Assembly: GCA_949316235.1 (NCBI GenBank)
Contig: OX438741.1
Coordinates: 41,058,067-41,122,066 of the forward strand
Length of the DNA: 64,000 bases
Direction of reading: 5' to 3'
DNA from: Oegoconia quadripuncta
Lineage: Eukaryota; Arthropoda; Insecta; Lepidoptera; Autostichidae
The translations under genes were made by a program, and so were the position numbers. Every line of letters begins with the position of its first letter. Position 1 is the first letter of the stretch. The notes under the pieces were generated by a model. It was not told the DNA's origin. It saw only the letters and a program-made list of their open reading frames with translations, and ran no database searches. Below, in pieces: positions 39,245 through 53,400 of this stretch.

Positions 39245-40109
39245 CAGGGCGTCCCAAAGTTATGGGACATGAAGGGGAAGTACCTTAAATATCGTAGATA
39301 GTGAATTTTGCTCAAAGAAGACTTTATGTTATTTTTAAAAGTTAGTAATTCTGCATTCATAGATTTTCTAAAAATTATTTGCTTCGGCTGGGAATCGAAC
39401 CGACTCAAATGTGAAAAAAAAAACACCCTACTTTTATGATGCCAATCGAAAGAATAGCTAAAAAATAATAACTCTGCCTAAGTAACATAGTATTTTAAAA
39501 GAAAGGAACAACGTGAAATTAATCATTTTAATCAAATAAAAAACATACATGAAACTGCCGTAGTCAATTAAGTAGGTATTTTTTTGTAAATTAATTAATT
39601 AAATGCTCAAAATGTGATCCCTCTTGTCTTACGCAAATCGCCAATCTTTTAATGAGCCCGCTGCCTGTTGATTTTCTAATCATTTTATGGTGAACACTCG
39701 ATGTGATATGGCACAATTCTGTTTGCAACTCGCCTACGTTCTCGTATCGCTTTTTGTATAGCATATCTTTCACGTATCCCCAAAAGAAGAAATCACTTTA
39801 GCAATAAATAACTTTCTTGAAATTTGACTCAATCATTTTATGTTGTTCCTTTCTTTTAAAATACTATGTTACTTAGGCAGAGTTATTATTTTTTAGCTAT
39901 TCTTTCGATTGGCATCATAAAAGTAGGGTGTTTTTTTTTTCACATTTAAGTCGGTTCGATTCCCAGCCGAAGCAAGTAATTTTTAGAAAATCTATGAATG
40001 CAGAATTACTAACTTTTAAAAATAACATAAAGTCTTCTTTGAGCAAAATTCACTATCTACAATATTTAAGGTACTTCCCCTTCATGTCCCATAACTTTGG
40101 GACGCCCTG
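39245..40109 (-). mobile_element. Internally deleted derivative of the DD40D transposon
   Basis: Both 268-bp TIRs are present with TA flanks. The inside is fused from the transposase 3' end (60 residues: MKDMLYKKRYENVGELQTEL onward, 39591-39773) to the region next to the right TIR. The junction is at ~39795 ('gaagaaatc' to 'ctttagcaataaataac'). About 1.25 kb of the parent at 11762 is missing. Non-autonomous. Confidence 0.92.
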
Positions 40110-40114
40110 TATAT

Positions 40115-40400
40115 AAACATTCATGACTCGGGAATGAATGTTCGTATTCATCACACAAGCATTTACCCCTCGCGGGAGTCGAACCCGCAACCGTATGGTA
40201 GAGTTTCTAACTACTACACAAAACATCCTCGGAATGCTTTAATCCTTCCTTCCTTTCAGTCTTTTCTGTATCCTATAACCTTGGGATCTTCAAGAGCAGA
40301 GTGAATAGGCATTTATTGGGATCGCGTGCTTCATCTTCGACCACATCGTCACTTTCCATCAGGTGAGATTGTGGTCAAACGCGAATCCAGTCCATCATAA
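40115..40400. mobile_element. SINE head (minus) and LINE family-A tail (plus)
   Basis: 40120-40225: minus-strand tRNA-like head with 'gttgcgggttcgactcccgc'. 40240-40400: 'gggatcttcaagagcagagt' and 'tttccatcaggtgagattgt' of the family-A LINE. 40400-40790 shows nothing supported. Confidence 0.6.
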
Positions 40401-40794
40401 AAAAAAATGAAAATCGATGCGTTCGAGCAAAGACTGGACACACGTTATACCCCTCGTTATTCGTCGGGGTTTAAAAAGGAGATAAAACGTTAACATTTTG
40501 ATATGTAATCGAAGTTATAATTATAAGAAACAATACTTTTATTTTTATAATAATAAGGTTAATAAAATAAGATAAAGCTTTTCAGAGATTTATCTGAGTC
40601 GTTAAGATTACAGGGTTATACTTAAAGGCTTATAATATCGCTTCTAAATTCAATTTGTACTGTTTTTAGGTGTGCAGTTGTGAATTTTTCATTTAATTGT
40701 TTCAGTACTCTTCAATGCTCTTGGATATAACGCATTTCTGTAACAAAATTATAATATTTTATAGAGATGTATATCAAATTACACTACCCCGAAA

Positions 40795-41100
40795 AACGGT
40801 GTTATCGGATAACATTAAGTTAAGTATAGGCAGCGTTAATTTTTAAAAGTAACCGCTTTATAAAAGTTTCAGCGAATCTAAGAAATGATTATGGGAAGCA
40901 CATGAAAAGAGGTCTGTTCAAATTTTTTTTATTATGTGATTTAGCCCAGAAATTAAAAAATATTTCATGTGAAACCTTGAAATAATATTCCATTTTCCAA
41001 ATCAAAAACAAATTTGAATATAGCTTTGAAAATCGCAGGAATTGGTACATATTATTAACGAAGAAAACAAACTCCAATTTCATAGGTAAAGACCCAATAG
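40795..41100 (-). mobile_element. gggtctttacctatgaaatt MITE, one end lost
   Basis: Minus-oriented left part of the MITE at 30177, from its TIR (end at 41098) to 'gataacactgtttttcgg', where it breaks. Confidence 0.65.
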
Positions 41101-41218
41101 TCAGTTATTATTTTATAGTTGTATTTTTTTTCCATGCAATAGCAATTTGTATCATTCTGCCTATCCTGTGACAAAACTGCACGCCACTGCTCCTATCTGT
41201 GGTCAAAATAACACTCAC

Positions 41219-41452
41219 CATTGAAGCAGGGTCGAATTCGAACCCGTACCCACAATACAATTGCATCACACTGCCATTTGCACATAAATAGAATGAGTTG
41301 CACAGTTCCTCATGAGGCACAGGGCCTTCGTCACCACATGGAGCATTCGTTCTTGGACTATACAAAGTCTGTTTCACCAAGTCAGTCGGCAGTCTGAAGT
41401 CGTTTCTTTTAGATTTCATTGTACATCCTCCGTCTGCTATTATTACACATTG
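41219..41452 (-). CDS. Exon 19 of the peritrophin gene (diverged, last one found)
   Basis: Reads [19 protein letters not shown] and [19 protein letters not shown], then [20 protein letters not shown], then a gtgagt donor at 41218. The linker is basic and lacks the Thr/Pro repeats. The domain differs most from its neighbours, which suggests an older module outside the homogenised array. Its Cys5-Cys6 partner exon must lie further left but was not recognised. Confidence 0.8.
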
Positions 41453-44400
41453 CTGAAAATATATTAATTCTCATAAGATAATTGGCAGCCAGCGTAGCAT
41501 GACACCGTTTGTCGCTCGCGACGCAACGTGAGAGTGAGTTGTATATTTCGCCCAAACGAATGAGCATGCTAAATTGCAGTGCCTCGAACACCGTCGCAAG
41601 GTTGCCTGTCTCCAGTCCTTTACAGGATGCACTTCGGTGAGTGTGCGTTGGAATTACACAATCTTATTCCACCATCGCCATTCCATCTTCGGACTACTAG
41701 GCGTGGGGAAGGATTCAACCCGAATGAGTACGCGTGCACCATCTTCGGCCACATCGTCACTTCCCATCAGGTGAGATTGTGGTCAAACGCGCAGCATTAA
41801 AAAGAAGCAGGTCAAAATAAATTCTCACGCGACATAAATGTTTATCGCGCGCCTGTCATAGTACGGGGGGCTGGTGTGACGTCTTAGAACAAGATCTAAG
41901 ATTCTGAGTCAAAGTATTTTGAATTAATGAATATGAATGAGATATCCTGAGTGACCGGTTGGAATCGGCCAGCATTCAGTCGTCCCTGAAGAAAAGACAC
42001 TTCAGCGGTGGAATGAGCGCGCTAATTAATTGGTTAAATCAATTATTTATTAATTTTACATCAAAAGCTAATCAAATCAAATCAAAAATGTTTTATTTCG
42101 TAAGTTATAAGAATAACATTTGAAATCGTCATGACATACAGTTATCACTCATTCACTAGGCAGTCTCCCCAGAGAAGAACGAGCAAGAAACTCTGGGGTT
42201 GCTCTTTTTAAATAAGTCAATACAAATAAAATTTGAAATAATTGTAAAATTTATGATTCGACAAAGAAAAATAAGAATACATTACATGGATGCAAATAAA
42301 TGCTTATCTATCTAACATACATACATAATGTCACGCCTGTCTCCCGTAGGGATAGGCAGAGACCACACACTTCCACTTGCGACGACCCTGACACATTTCT
42401 TTCGTTTCATTCACACACTAAAAGTTTTTCATACATGCTCGTCGGGTTACGGTACTCTTGCCTTGGCCTTCTTTAAGATGTCCCTGATTTGATCATGGTA
42501 CGTTCGCAGTGGTCTTCCCCGACCAACACTACCATCCACATTCGCTTCGTATGTCTCTTTTGTTAGTCTTCCTTCATTCATCCTCTCCACATTGCCAAAT
42601 CATCTGAGCATACCTTTTTCAATATTTGTCACTACCTCTTCCCTCACACTGCATAGCTCTCTAATTACACTATTCCTGATTCTATCTTTCAAAGTCACCC
42701 CATTCATACTTCTCAATGATCTTATTTCCACTGCTTTAATTCTACTTTACCATTTGAAACATAGAGAAAAGCTTCCTTCCTTTTCTCCGACATAAGCGAC
42801 TCCCTAATGTCTTTATCTGGTATCAATATTAGAAGAACTTACCCCAACACTTGAATCAAATTCAAATCCTCCCACGCAGACCAGTTCAATCGATAAGCCG
42901 TTGGAACATAAGAAATATGCGTCACAGCGGTCAGGGTGTGGCACGTTCCCGAAGAATCCAGGTGGGCATATTGCTGGAGCCACAGTAGTTGATTCTGTAG
43001 TAGTTGGTTTCGTTGTTGTTTCGGGCTTCGGGTCTGGGCTAGGCGCGACTGTGCCTGATCCCAGTGTGCAGCCTCCTTCCGCTATACGGACGCATTGCTG
43101 GAAAATTTTATAAGTAACTATTTTAGAATTCAATTCAGTGCTAGTTACCGATGTGCAAAGGATACTCCGATACGATCGAACCTTAGGCCTGTATTAGTAA
43201 ACCATTCTCAAGATTGAGAACAGTCCTGTGACCGGTCTCAAGTAAACGTGTTGACTAATAAACCTAACTTGAGATTTAAAAAGCACGTGCATACTCAAGC
43301 AGTACTCACTTAAGAGGTGCCCTTATTTAATAAACGAAACTCAAGACTGTCATTCATTCGCCGCTGAGGCGAATTCTTGAGAAGTGATCTTTTTTTTTTA
43401 TGCACGACGGGTTCGTACTTGACCTTAATCATAATGTACCAACTTCTACGATTCTATAGCTAATTCCAAATTTGTTTTTTATTTGGAAAATAGAATATAT
43501 TTTCAAAGTTTTACATGAAATATTTTTTAATGTCTGAGCTAAATCACATAATAAAAAAAACTTGAACACAGCTCTTTTCATGAGCTTCCCATATTTATTT
43601 CTTAGATTCGCAGAAACTTTTATAAAGCGGATACTTTTAAAAATAAACACTGCCTATATTTAACTTAATGTTATCCGATAATACGCACAAAGTTTAGCTA
43701 TTTGCCGTACCCAAATAAATTTCAAAAATGTTTGTATGGAGAAAACAGTCTTAATGAAATTCTTCATACAAAACGCCAATTTCATAGGTATTGTATAGGT
43801 CTGCACATCAATAATAATCATTCGTAATATCACAAGCCAAAGAGTAATATAATACAGACGAGACTACCAGCCATCGAAGGAGACGGGCCTACACTTAGCA
43901 TATCAATGAGCGTGTGTGATTTTGATTTCTTATTAGCTCAGTCGAGTGGAAGGATTCGGTGAGTGTACTTCATAATGATCATGGAATTTGAGTAGGTGGG
44001 ATTGTAGACTGTGGGATAGATTACATGCGAGGGCCAAGTTGGATGGCATGAGCGGCATGCAAACGGCAAATTTACCTTTCACTGGTAAGCATCTCAGGTT
44101 TCATGATCGTAATTGAGTCATTATTTGTCTGTGGGTAAGTGGTCTTTAATTATATCCACACAGAGTTTAAAATGATAAGGGATCGATGAAGATTATCAGA
44201 TAGCGTCTACTTAATTAGGGCAAACACTTACCCCAATATTAGGGTCGAACTCAAAACCTCCCACGCAGACCAGCTCAATAGCAATACCGTTGGAACATAA
44301 GAAATATGCGTCACAGCGATATGGATGTGGCACATTCCCAAAGAAACCAGGAGGGCAGGTTGATGGAGTTGGCTTCGCTGTTGTTACCACCTGCGTTGTA

Positions 44401-47400
44401 AGATCTTCTTCGATCGTTGTAATATCATTCTTCCAGGTAGTTCCAGTATAGTCTGGATCTGTTACTGGTGCTTCTGTTGTTATTCTCGAAGTGCATCCCC
44501 CGTCGGCAATTCTGACACATTGCTAAAATCACACAACAATTGTTTCTGTACTTGGGTTAAGTAAGAAACATGGTAACAAGCTACGTCATAAATATTGCAT
44601 TCTGTTATGGGGATATGCCGCGGACATAAATTGTATTTTTGTTCTGCAGAAGCGAGCGATTCGTGCGATCTACCAATTAGGTTCCCGAGTATCTCTGAGG
44701 AATAAATTTCAGGAAATCAATATATTAACTTTGGCATCGCAATATATTTACGAAAACTCAATGTACGTAAGAATGAATCTGCATTTGTTTAGGAAAAATT
44801 GTGAAATACACAATGTAAATACAAGATATAAAAATAAACTTGCTGTCCATAGCAGTCGCTTACACAAAGTCACTAACTCATTCAAGGGACAATGTATACG
44901 CTTTTATAATAAGGTTCCGGTAGACATTCAAAATTTGCCTTTAAATAAATTTAAAACAACTATTAAACGGAAACTATGTGCCAAAGGCTATTATAAAATT
45001 TCTGACTACTTCGATGATAAGAAAGCGTGGACATGAACCGCTCAGCAATATCCAGTATATTTTATTCTTATTTTTCTTTGTCGAATCAATTATTTCAAAT
45101 TGTATTTGTAAGGACTTGTTTCAAAAGAGCAACCCCTGAGTCTATTGCTCTTTCGTCTCTGGGGAGACTGCCTAGTGAATGAGCGATAACTGTATGTCAT
45201 GACGATTTCAAATGTTATTCTTATAACTTACGAAATAAAACATTTTTCATTTGATTCGATATTATCAAAATTTAACTTACTCCTGTAACAGGGTCGAACT
45301 CAAATCCTCCCACACAGACTAGTTCAATCGCAATACCGTTTGAACACAAGAAATATGCGTCGCATCGGTCAGGATGTGGTACATTCCCAAAGAAACCTGG
45401 AGAGCAGATTGATGGGGCTACTGTTGTAGGTTCTGTAGTAGTTGGTTCCGCTGTTACCGGTTCAAGTGTAGTTATTTCAACAGTTGTTGGACCCTGTGTT
45501 GTAGGTCCAATAGTACTGGGATCAAGTGTAGTTTGTTCAACAGTTGTTGGTTCAACTGTGGTTAGCTCTTTCGTTGTAGGTTCCTCCACGGTCGATGTCT
45601 TATCATACTCCCAAGTAGTTCCAGTAGTGTCTGGGTCTGTTACTGGTGCTTCTGTAGTTATTCTCGAAGTGCATCCCCCGTCGGCAATTCTGACACATTG
45701 CTAAAATTACATAACAATTATTTCCGTAATTGGGTTTAATAAGTAACATGGTAACAAGCTACGTCATAAATATTATCAAAATTTAACTTACTCCTGTAAC
45801 AGGATCGAACTCAAATCCTCCTACACAGACTAGTTCAATCGCAATTCCGTTGGAACATAAGAAATATGCGTCACAACGATATGGATGTGGTAGATTCCCA
45901 AAGAAACCAGGCGGGCAGATGGATGGGGCCACTGTTGTAGTAGTTGGCTCCGCTGTTGCCCATTCTACAGTAGTGGGTTCTGCAGTGGTCGGCTCCTGTG
46001 TTGTAGGATCCTCTTCGATAGTTGTTATATCGTTCTCGGGGGTAGTGCCAATAGCATCTGGATCTGTGACTGGTGCCACTGTTGTTATTCTTGAAGTGCA
46101 TCCCCCTTCGGCAATTCTGACACATTGCTAAAATTACATAACATTTTTTTTGTAATTGTGTTAAGTAAGAAAAAGGTTAAAAAACTACGTCATCAACATA
46201 TGAAACATTTTACTTACTCCTACAACAGGGTCGAACTCAAATCCTCCCACACAGACTAATTCAATCGCAATGCCGTTGGAACATAAGAAATATGCATTAC
46301 ATCGATCCGGGTGTGGTAGATTCCCAAAGAAACCAGGAGGGCAGATTGATGGGGTTACTGTTGTGGGTCCTGCAGTAGTTGGCTGCGCTGTTGTCGGTTT
46401 AAGAGTAGTCTGTTCTGCAGTAGTAGGTTCCACCGTTACTGGTTCAAGTGTAGTTAATTCTGTTGTTATCGGATCCAAAGTGCTTGGTTCCACAGTTGTT
46501 GGTCCCTGTGTCGTTGGTCCAACAGTACTGGGTTCCAGCGTAGTCGGTTCAACAGTTGTTGACTCTATCGTGGTGTGCTCTTTCGTTGTAGGTTCCTCTA
46601 CAACCGTTGTCTTATCATACTCCCAGGTAGATCCAATAGTGTCTGGGTCTGTTACTGGTGCCTCTGTTGTTATTCTCGAAGTGCATCCTCCTTCGGCAAT
46701 TCTGACACATTGCTGAAATGACATAACAATTATTATTGTAATTGTGTTACATGACAAACAAGGTGACAAGCTTGGTCACAAATATTTTTAAAATTTTACT
46801 TACTCCTACAACAGGGTCGAACTCAAATCCTCCCACACAGACTAATTCAATCGCAATGCCGTTGGAACATAAGAAATATGCATTACATCGATCCGGGTGT
46901 GGTAGATTCCCAAAGAAACCAGGAGGGCAGATTGATGGGGTTACTGTTGTGGGTTCTGCAGTAGTTGGCTGCGCTGTTGTCGGTTTAAGAGTAGTCTGTT
47001 CTGCAGTAGTAGGTTCCACCGTTACTGGTTCAAGTGTAGTTAATTCTGTTGTTATCGGATCCAAAGTGCTTGGTTCCACAGTTGTTGGTCCCTGTGTCGT
47101 TGGTCCAACAGTACTGGGTTCCAGCGTAGTCGGTTCAACAGTTGTTGACTCTATCGTGGTGTGCTCTTTCGTTGTAGGTTCCTCTACAACCGTTGTCTTA
47201 TCATACTCCCAGGTAGATCCAATAGTGTCTGGGTCTGTTACTGGTGCCTCTGTTGTTATTCTCGAAGTGCATCCTCCTTCGGCAATTCTGACACATTGCT
47301 GAAATGACATAACAATTATTATTGTAATTGTGTTACGTGACAAACAAGGTGACAAGCTTGGTCACAAATATTTTTAAAATTTTACTTACTCCTACAACAG

Positions 47401-50400
47401 GGTCGAACTCAAATCCTCCCACACAGACTAATTCAATCGCAATGCCGTTGGAACATAAGAAATATGCATCACATCGATCCGGGTGTGGTAGATTCCCAAA
47501 GAAACCAGGAGGGCAGATTGATGGGGTTACTGTTGTTGGTTCTGCAGTAGTTGGCTGTGCTGTTGTCGGGTTAAGAGTAGTCTGTTCTGCAGTAGTAGGT
47601 TCCACCGTAACTGGTTCAAGTGTAGTTAATTCTGTTGTTATCGGATCCAAAGTGGTTGGTTCAACAGTTGTTGGTCCCTGTGTCGTTGGTCCAGCAGTAC
47701 TTGATTTTTCAGTACTGGGTTCCAGTGTAGTCGGTTCAACAGTTGTTGACTCTACCGTGGTTTGCTCTTTCGTTGTAGGTTCCTCTACAACCGTTGTCTT
47801 ATCATACTCCCAGGTAGATCCAGTAGTGTCTGGCTCTGTTACTGGTGCCTCTGTTGTTATTCTCGAAGTGCATCCTCCTTCAGTAATTCTGACACATTGC
47901 TGAAATGGCATAACAATTATTATTGTAATTGTGTTAAGTGACAAACAATATGACAAGCTTGGTCACAAATATTTGTTAAATTTTACTTACTCCTACAACA
48001 GGGTCGAACTCAAATCCTCCCACACAGACTAATTCAATCGCAATGCCGTTGGAACATAAGAAATATGCATCACATCGATCCGGGTGTGGTAGATTCCCAA
48101 AGAAACCAGGAGGGCAGATTGATGGGGTTACTGTTGTTGGTTCTGCAGTAGTTGGCTGCGCTGTTGTCGGGTTAAGAGTAGTCTGTTCTGCAGTAGTAGG
48201 TTCCACCGTAACTGGTTCAAGTGTAGTTAATTCTGTTGTTATCGGATCCAAAGTGGTTGGTTCAACAGTTGTTGGTCCCTGTGTCGTTGGTCCAGCAGTA
48301 CTTGATTTTTCAGTACTGGGTTCCAGTGTAGTCGGTTCAACAGTTGTTGACTCTACCGTGGTGTGCTCTTTCGTTGTAAGTTCCTCTACAACCGTTGTCT
48401 TATCATACTCCCAGGTAGATCCAGTAGTGTCTGGGTCAGTTACTGGTGCCTCTGTTGTTATTCTCGATGTGCATCCTCCTTCGGCAATTCTGACACATTG
48501 CTGAAATGACATAACAATTATTATTGTAATTGTGTTACGTGACAAACAAGGTGACAAGCTTGGTCACAAATATTTTTTAAATTTTACTTACTCCTACAAC
48601 AGGGTCGAACTCAAATCCTCCCACACAGACTAATTCAATCGCAATGCCGTTGGAACATAAGAAATATGCATCACATCGATCCGGGTGTGGTAGATTCCCA
48701 AAGAAACCAGGAGGGCAGATTGATGGGGTTACTGTTGTTGGTTCTGCAGTAGTTGGCTGCGCTGTTGTCGGGTTAAGAGTAGTCTGTTCTGCAGTAGTAG
48801 GTTCCACCGTAACTGGTTCTTGTGTAGTTAATTCTGTTGTTATCGGATCCAAAGTGGTTGGTTCAACAGTTGTTGGTCCCTGTGTCGTTGGTCCAGCAGT
48901 ACTTGATTTTTCAGTACTGGGTTCCAGTGTAGTCGGTTCAACAGTTGTTGACTCTACCGTGGTGTGCTCTTTCGTTGTAGGTTCCTCTACAACCGTTGTC
49001 TTATCATACTCCCAGGTAGATCCAGTAGTGTCTGGGTCTGTTACTGGTGCCTCTGTTGTTATTCTCGATGTGCATCCTCCTTCGGCAATTCTGACACATT
49101 GCTGAAATGACATAACAATTATTATTGTAATTGTGTTACGTGACAAACAAGGTGACAAGCTTGGTCACAAATATTTTTTAAATTTTACTTACTCCTACAA
49201 CAGGGTCGAACTCAAATCCTCCCACACAGACTAATTCAATCGCAATGCCGTTGGAACATAAGAAATATGCATCACATCGATCCGGGTGTGGTAGATTCCC
49301 AAAGAAACCAGGAGGGCAGATTGATGGGGTTACTGTTGTTGGTTCTGCAGTAGTTGGCTGTGCTGTTGTCGGGTTAAGAGTAGTCTGTTCTGTAGTAGTA
49401 GGTTCCACCGTAACTGGTTCAAGTGTAGTTAATTCTGTTGTTATCGGATCCAAAGTGGTTGGTTCAACAGTTGTTGGTCCCTGTGTCGTTGGTCCAGCAG
49501 TACTTGATTTTTCAGTACTGGGTTCCAGTGTAGTCGGTTCAACAGTGGTTGACTCTACCGTGGTTTGCTCTTTCGTTGTAGGTTCCTCTACAACCGTTGT
49601 CTTATCATACTCCCAGGTAGATCCAGTAGTGTCTGGGTCTGTTACTGGTGCCTCTGTTGTTATTCTCGAAGTGCATCCTCCTTCGGCAATTCTGACACAT
49701 TGCTGAAATGACATAACAATTATTATTGTAATTGTGTTAAGTGACAAACAAGGTGACAAGCTTGGTCACAAATATTTGTTAAATTTTACTTACTCCTACA
49801 ACAGGGTCGAACTCAAATCCTCCCACACAGACTAATTCAATCGCAATGCCGTTGGAACATAAGAAATATGCATCACATCGATACGGGTGTGGTAGATTCC
49901 CAAAGAAACCAGGAGGGCAGATTGATGGGGTTACTGTTGTTGGTTCTGCAGTAGTTGGCTGTGCTGTTGTCGGGTTAAGAGTAGTCTGTTCTGCAGTAGT
50001 AGGTTCCACCGTAACTGGTTCAAGTGTAGTTAATTCTGTTGTTATCGGATCCAAAGTGGTTGGTTCAACAGTTGTTGGTCCCTGTGTCGTTGGTCCAGCA
50101 GTACTTGATTTTTCAGTACTGGGTTCCAGCGTAGCCGGTTCAACAGTTGTTGACTCTACCGTGGTGTGCTCTTTCGTTGTAGGTTCCTCTACAACCGTTG
50201 TCTTATCATACTCCCAGGTAGATCCAGTAGTGTCTGGGTCTGTTACTGGTGCCTCTGTTGTTATTCTCGAAGTGCATCCTCCTTCGGCAATTCTGATACA
50301 TTGCTGAAATGACATAACAATTATTATTGTAATTGTGTTAAGTGACAAACAAGGTGACAAGGTTGGTCACAAATATTTGTTAAATTTTACTTACTCCTAC

Positions 50401-53400
50401 AACAGGGTCGAACTCAAATCCTCCCACACAGACTAATTCAATCGCAATGCCGTTGGAACATAAGAAATATGCATCACATCGATCCGGGTGTGGTAGATTC
50501 CCAAAGAAACCAGGAGGGCAGATTGATGGTGTTACTGTTGTTGGTTCTGCAGTAGTTGGCTGCGCTGTTGTCGGGTTAAGAGTAGTCTGTTCTGCAGTAG
50601 TAGGTTCCACCGTAACTGGTTCAAGTGTAGTTAATTCTGTTGTTATCGGATCCAAAGTGGTTGGTTCAACAGTTGTTGGTCTCTGTGTCGTTGGTCCAGC
50701 AGTACTTGATTTTTCAGTACTGGGTTCCAGCGTAGCCGGTTCAGCAGTTGTTGACTCTACCGTGGTGTGCTCTTTCGTTGTAGGTTCCTCTACAACCGTT
50801 GTCTTATCATACTCCCAGGTAGATCCAGTAGTGTCTGGGTCTGTTACTGGTGCCTCTGTTGTTATTCTCGAAGTGCATCCTCCTTCGGCAATTCTGACAC
50901 ATTGCTGAAATGACATAACAATTATTATTGTAATTGTGTTAAGTGACAAACAAGGTGACAAGCTTGGTCACAAATATTTGTTAAATTTTACTTACTCCTA
51001 CAACAGGGTCGAACTCAAATCCTCCCACACAGACTAATTCAATCGCAATGCCGTTGGAACATAAGAAATATGCATCACATCGATCCGGGTGTGGTAGATT
51101 CCCAAAGAAACCAGGAGGGCAGATTGATGGGGTTACTGTTGTTGGTTCTGCAGTAGTTGGCTGCGCTGTTGTCGGGTTAAGAGTAGTCTGTTCTGCAGTA
51201 GTAGGTTCCACCGTAACTGGTTCAAGTGTAGTTAATTCTGTTGTTATCGGATCCAAAGTGGTTGGTTCAACAGTTGTTGGTCTCTGTGTCGTTGGTCCAG
51301 CAGTACTTGATTTTTCAGTACTGGGTTCCAGCGTAGTCGGTTCAACAGTTGTTGACTCTACCGTGGTGTGCTCTTTCGTTGTTGGTTCCTCTACAACCGT
51401 TGTCTTATCATACTCCCAGGTAGATCCAGTAGTGTCTGGGTCTGTTACTGGTGCCTCTGTTGTTATTCTCGAAGTGCATCCCCCTTCGGCAATTCTGACA
51501 CATTGCTAAAATTACATAACAATTTTTTCTGTAATTGTGTTAAGTAAGAAAAAGGTTAAAAAACTGTGTCATCAACATATGAAAAATTTTACTTACTCCT
51601 ACAACAGGGTCGAACTCAAATCCTCCAACACAGACTAATTCAATCGCAATGCCGTTGGAACATAAGAAATATGCATCACATCGATACGGGTGTGGTAGAT
51701 TCCCAAAGAAACCTGGAGGGCAGATTGATGGGGTTACTGTTGTTGGTTCTGCAGTAGTTGGCTGCGCTGTTGTCGGGTTAAGAGTAGTCTGTTCTGCAGT
51801 AGTAGGTTCCACCGTAACTGGTTCAAGTGTAGTTAACTCTGTTGTTATCGGATCCAAAGTGGTTGGTTCAACAGTTGTTGGTCCCTGTGTCGTTGGTCCA
51901 GCAGTACTTGATTTTTCAGTACTGGGTTCCAGCGTAGTCGGTTCAACAGTTGTTGACTCTACCGTGGTGTGCTCTTTCGTTGTAGGTTCCTCTACAACCG
52001 TTGTCTTATCATACTCCCAGGTAGATCCAGTAGTGTCTGGCTCTGTTACTGGTGCCTCTGTTGTTATTCTCGAAGTGCATCCTCCTTCGGCAATTCTGAC
52101 ACATTGCTGAAATGACATAACAATTATTATTGTAATTGTGTTACGTGACAAACAAGGTGACAAGCTTGGTCACAAATATTTTTAAAATTTTACTTACTCC
52201 TACAACAGGGTCGAACTCAAATCCTCCCACACAGACTAATTCAATCGCAATGCCGTTGGAACATAAGAAATATGCATCACATCGATCCGGGTGTGGTAGA
52301 TTCCCAAAGAAACCAGGAGGGCAGATTGATGGGGTTACTGTTGTTGGTTCTGCAGTAGTTGGCTGCGCTGTTGTCGGGTTAAGAGTAGTCTGTTCTGCAG
52401 TAGTAGGTTCCACCGTAACTGGTTCAAGTGTAGTTAACTCTGTTGTTATCGGATCCAAAGTGGTTGTTGTTGTTGGTCCCTGTGTCGTTGGTCCAGCAGT
52501 ACTTGATTTTTCAGTACTGGGTTCCAGCGTAGTTGGTTCAACAGTTGTTGACTCTACCGTGGTGTGCTCTTTCGTTGTAGGTTCCTCTACAACCGTTGTC
52601 TTATCATACTCCCAGGTAGATCTAGTAGTGTCTGGATCTGTTACTGGTGCCTCTGTTGTTATTCTCGAAGTGCATCCTCCTTCGGCAATTCTGACACATT
52701 GCTGAAATGACATAACAATTATTATTGTAATTGTGTTAAGTGACAAACAAGGTGACAAGCTTGGTCACAAATATTTTTAAAATTTTACTTACTCCTACAA
52801 TAGGGTCGAACTCAAATCCTCCCACACAGACTAATTCAATCGCAATGCCGTTGGAACATAAGAAATATGCATCACATCGATCCGGGTGTGGTAGATTCCC
52901 AAAGAAACCAGGAGGGCAGATTGATGGGGTTACTGTTGTAGGTCCTGCAGTACTTGGTTCTGAAGTAGTTGGTTCTATTGTTGTAGGTTTAGTAGTTACG
53001 GTAGTCGTTGTTGTACTGCATTGAACTTCGTTTGGCCAGTTGCATACCTGTAAGATACACTCATTTTGTCATGTGTAATAAACATAATAGAAATGCAATA
53101 CTGCACTGGGCCAGCGTGATGAATTATCGCCCCCACCGGCTCCTAGTGAGAGAACGCTGTGCTCCAGCAGGGAGACGTCTAAGGCTGTTGAGGTTAAAGG
53201 TCATAGCTCATTAGACCCACCCGGCACCTACTCCGCACCGCCTCGTCGCACGGCGTCTACTCGTTGTATACAGGTGATCCACGGGTGGACGCCGCGTTAT
53301 TACCAATAAACGTCGCGGTTCACTCGGGACCCGCGCGTTGTTAATGCGCAGTCAACGCAAGGTGAGCTTGCGAGCAACGAATTGTCACCGAGTGGTCCAC

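Noticed and set aside
46270..52705. Plus-strand open frames of 150-190 codons ([17 protein letters not shown]) opposite the peritrophin exons
   Set aside because: They repeat with the 601-bp unit and read across the minus-strand exon; a shadow of the Thr/Pro codon pattern.
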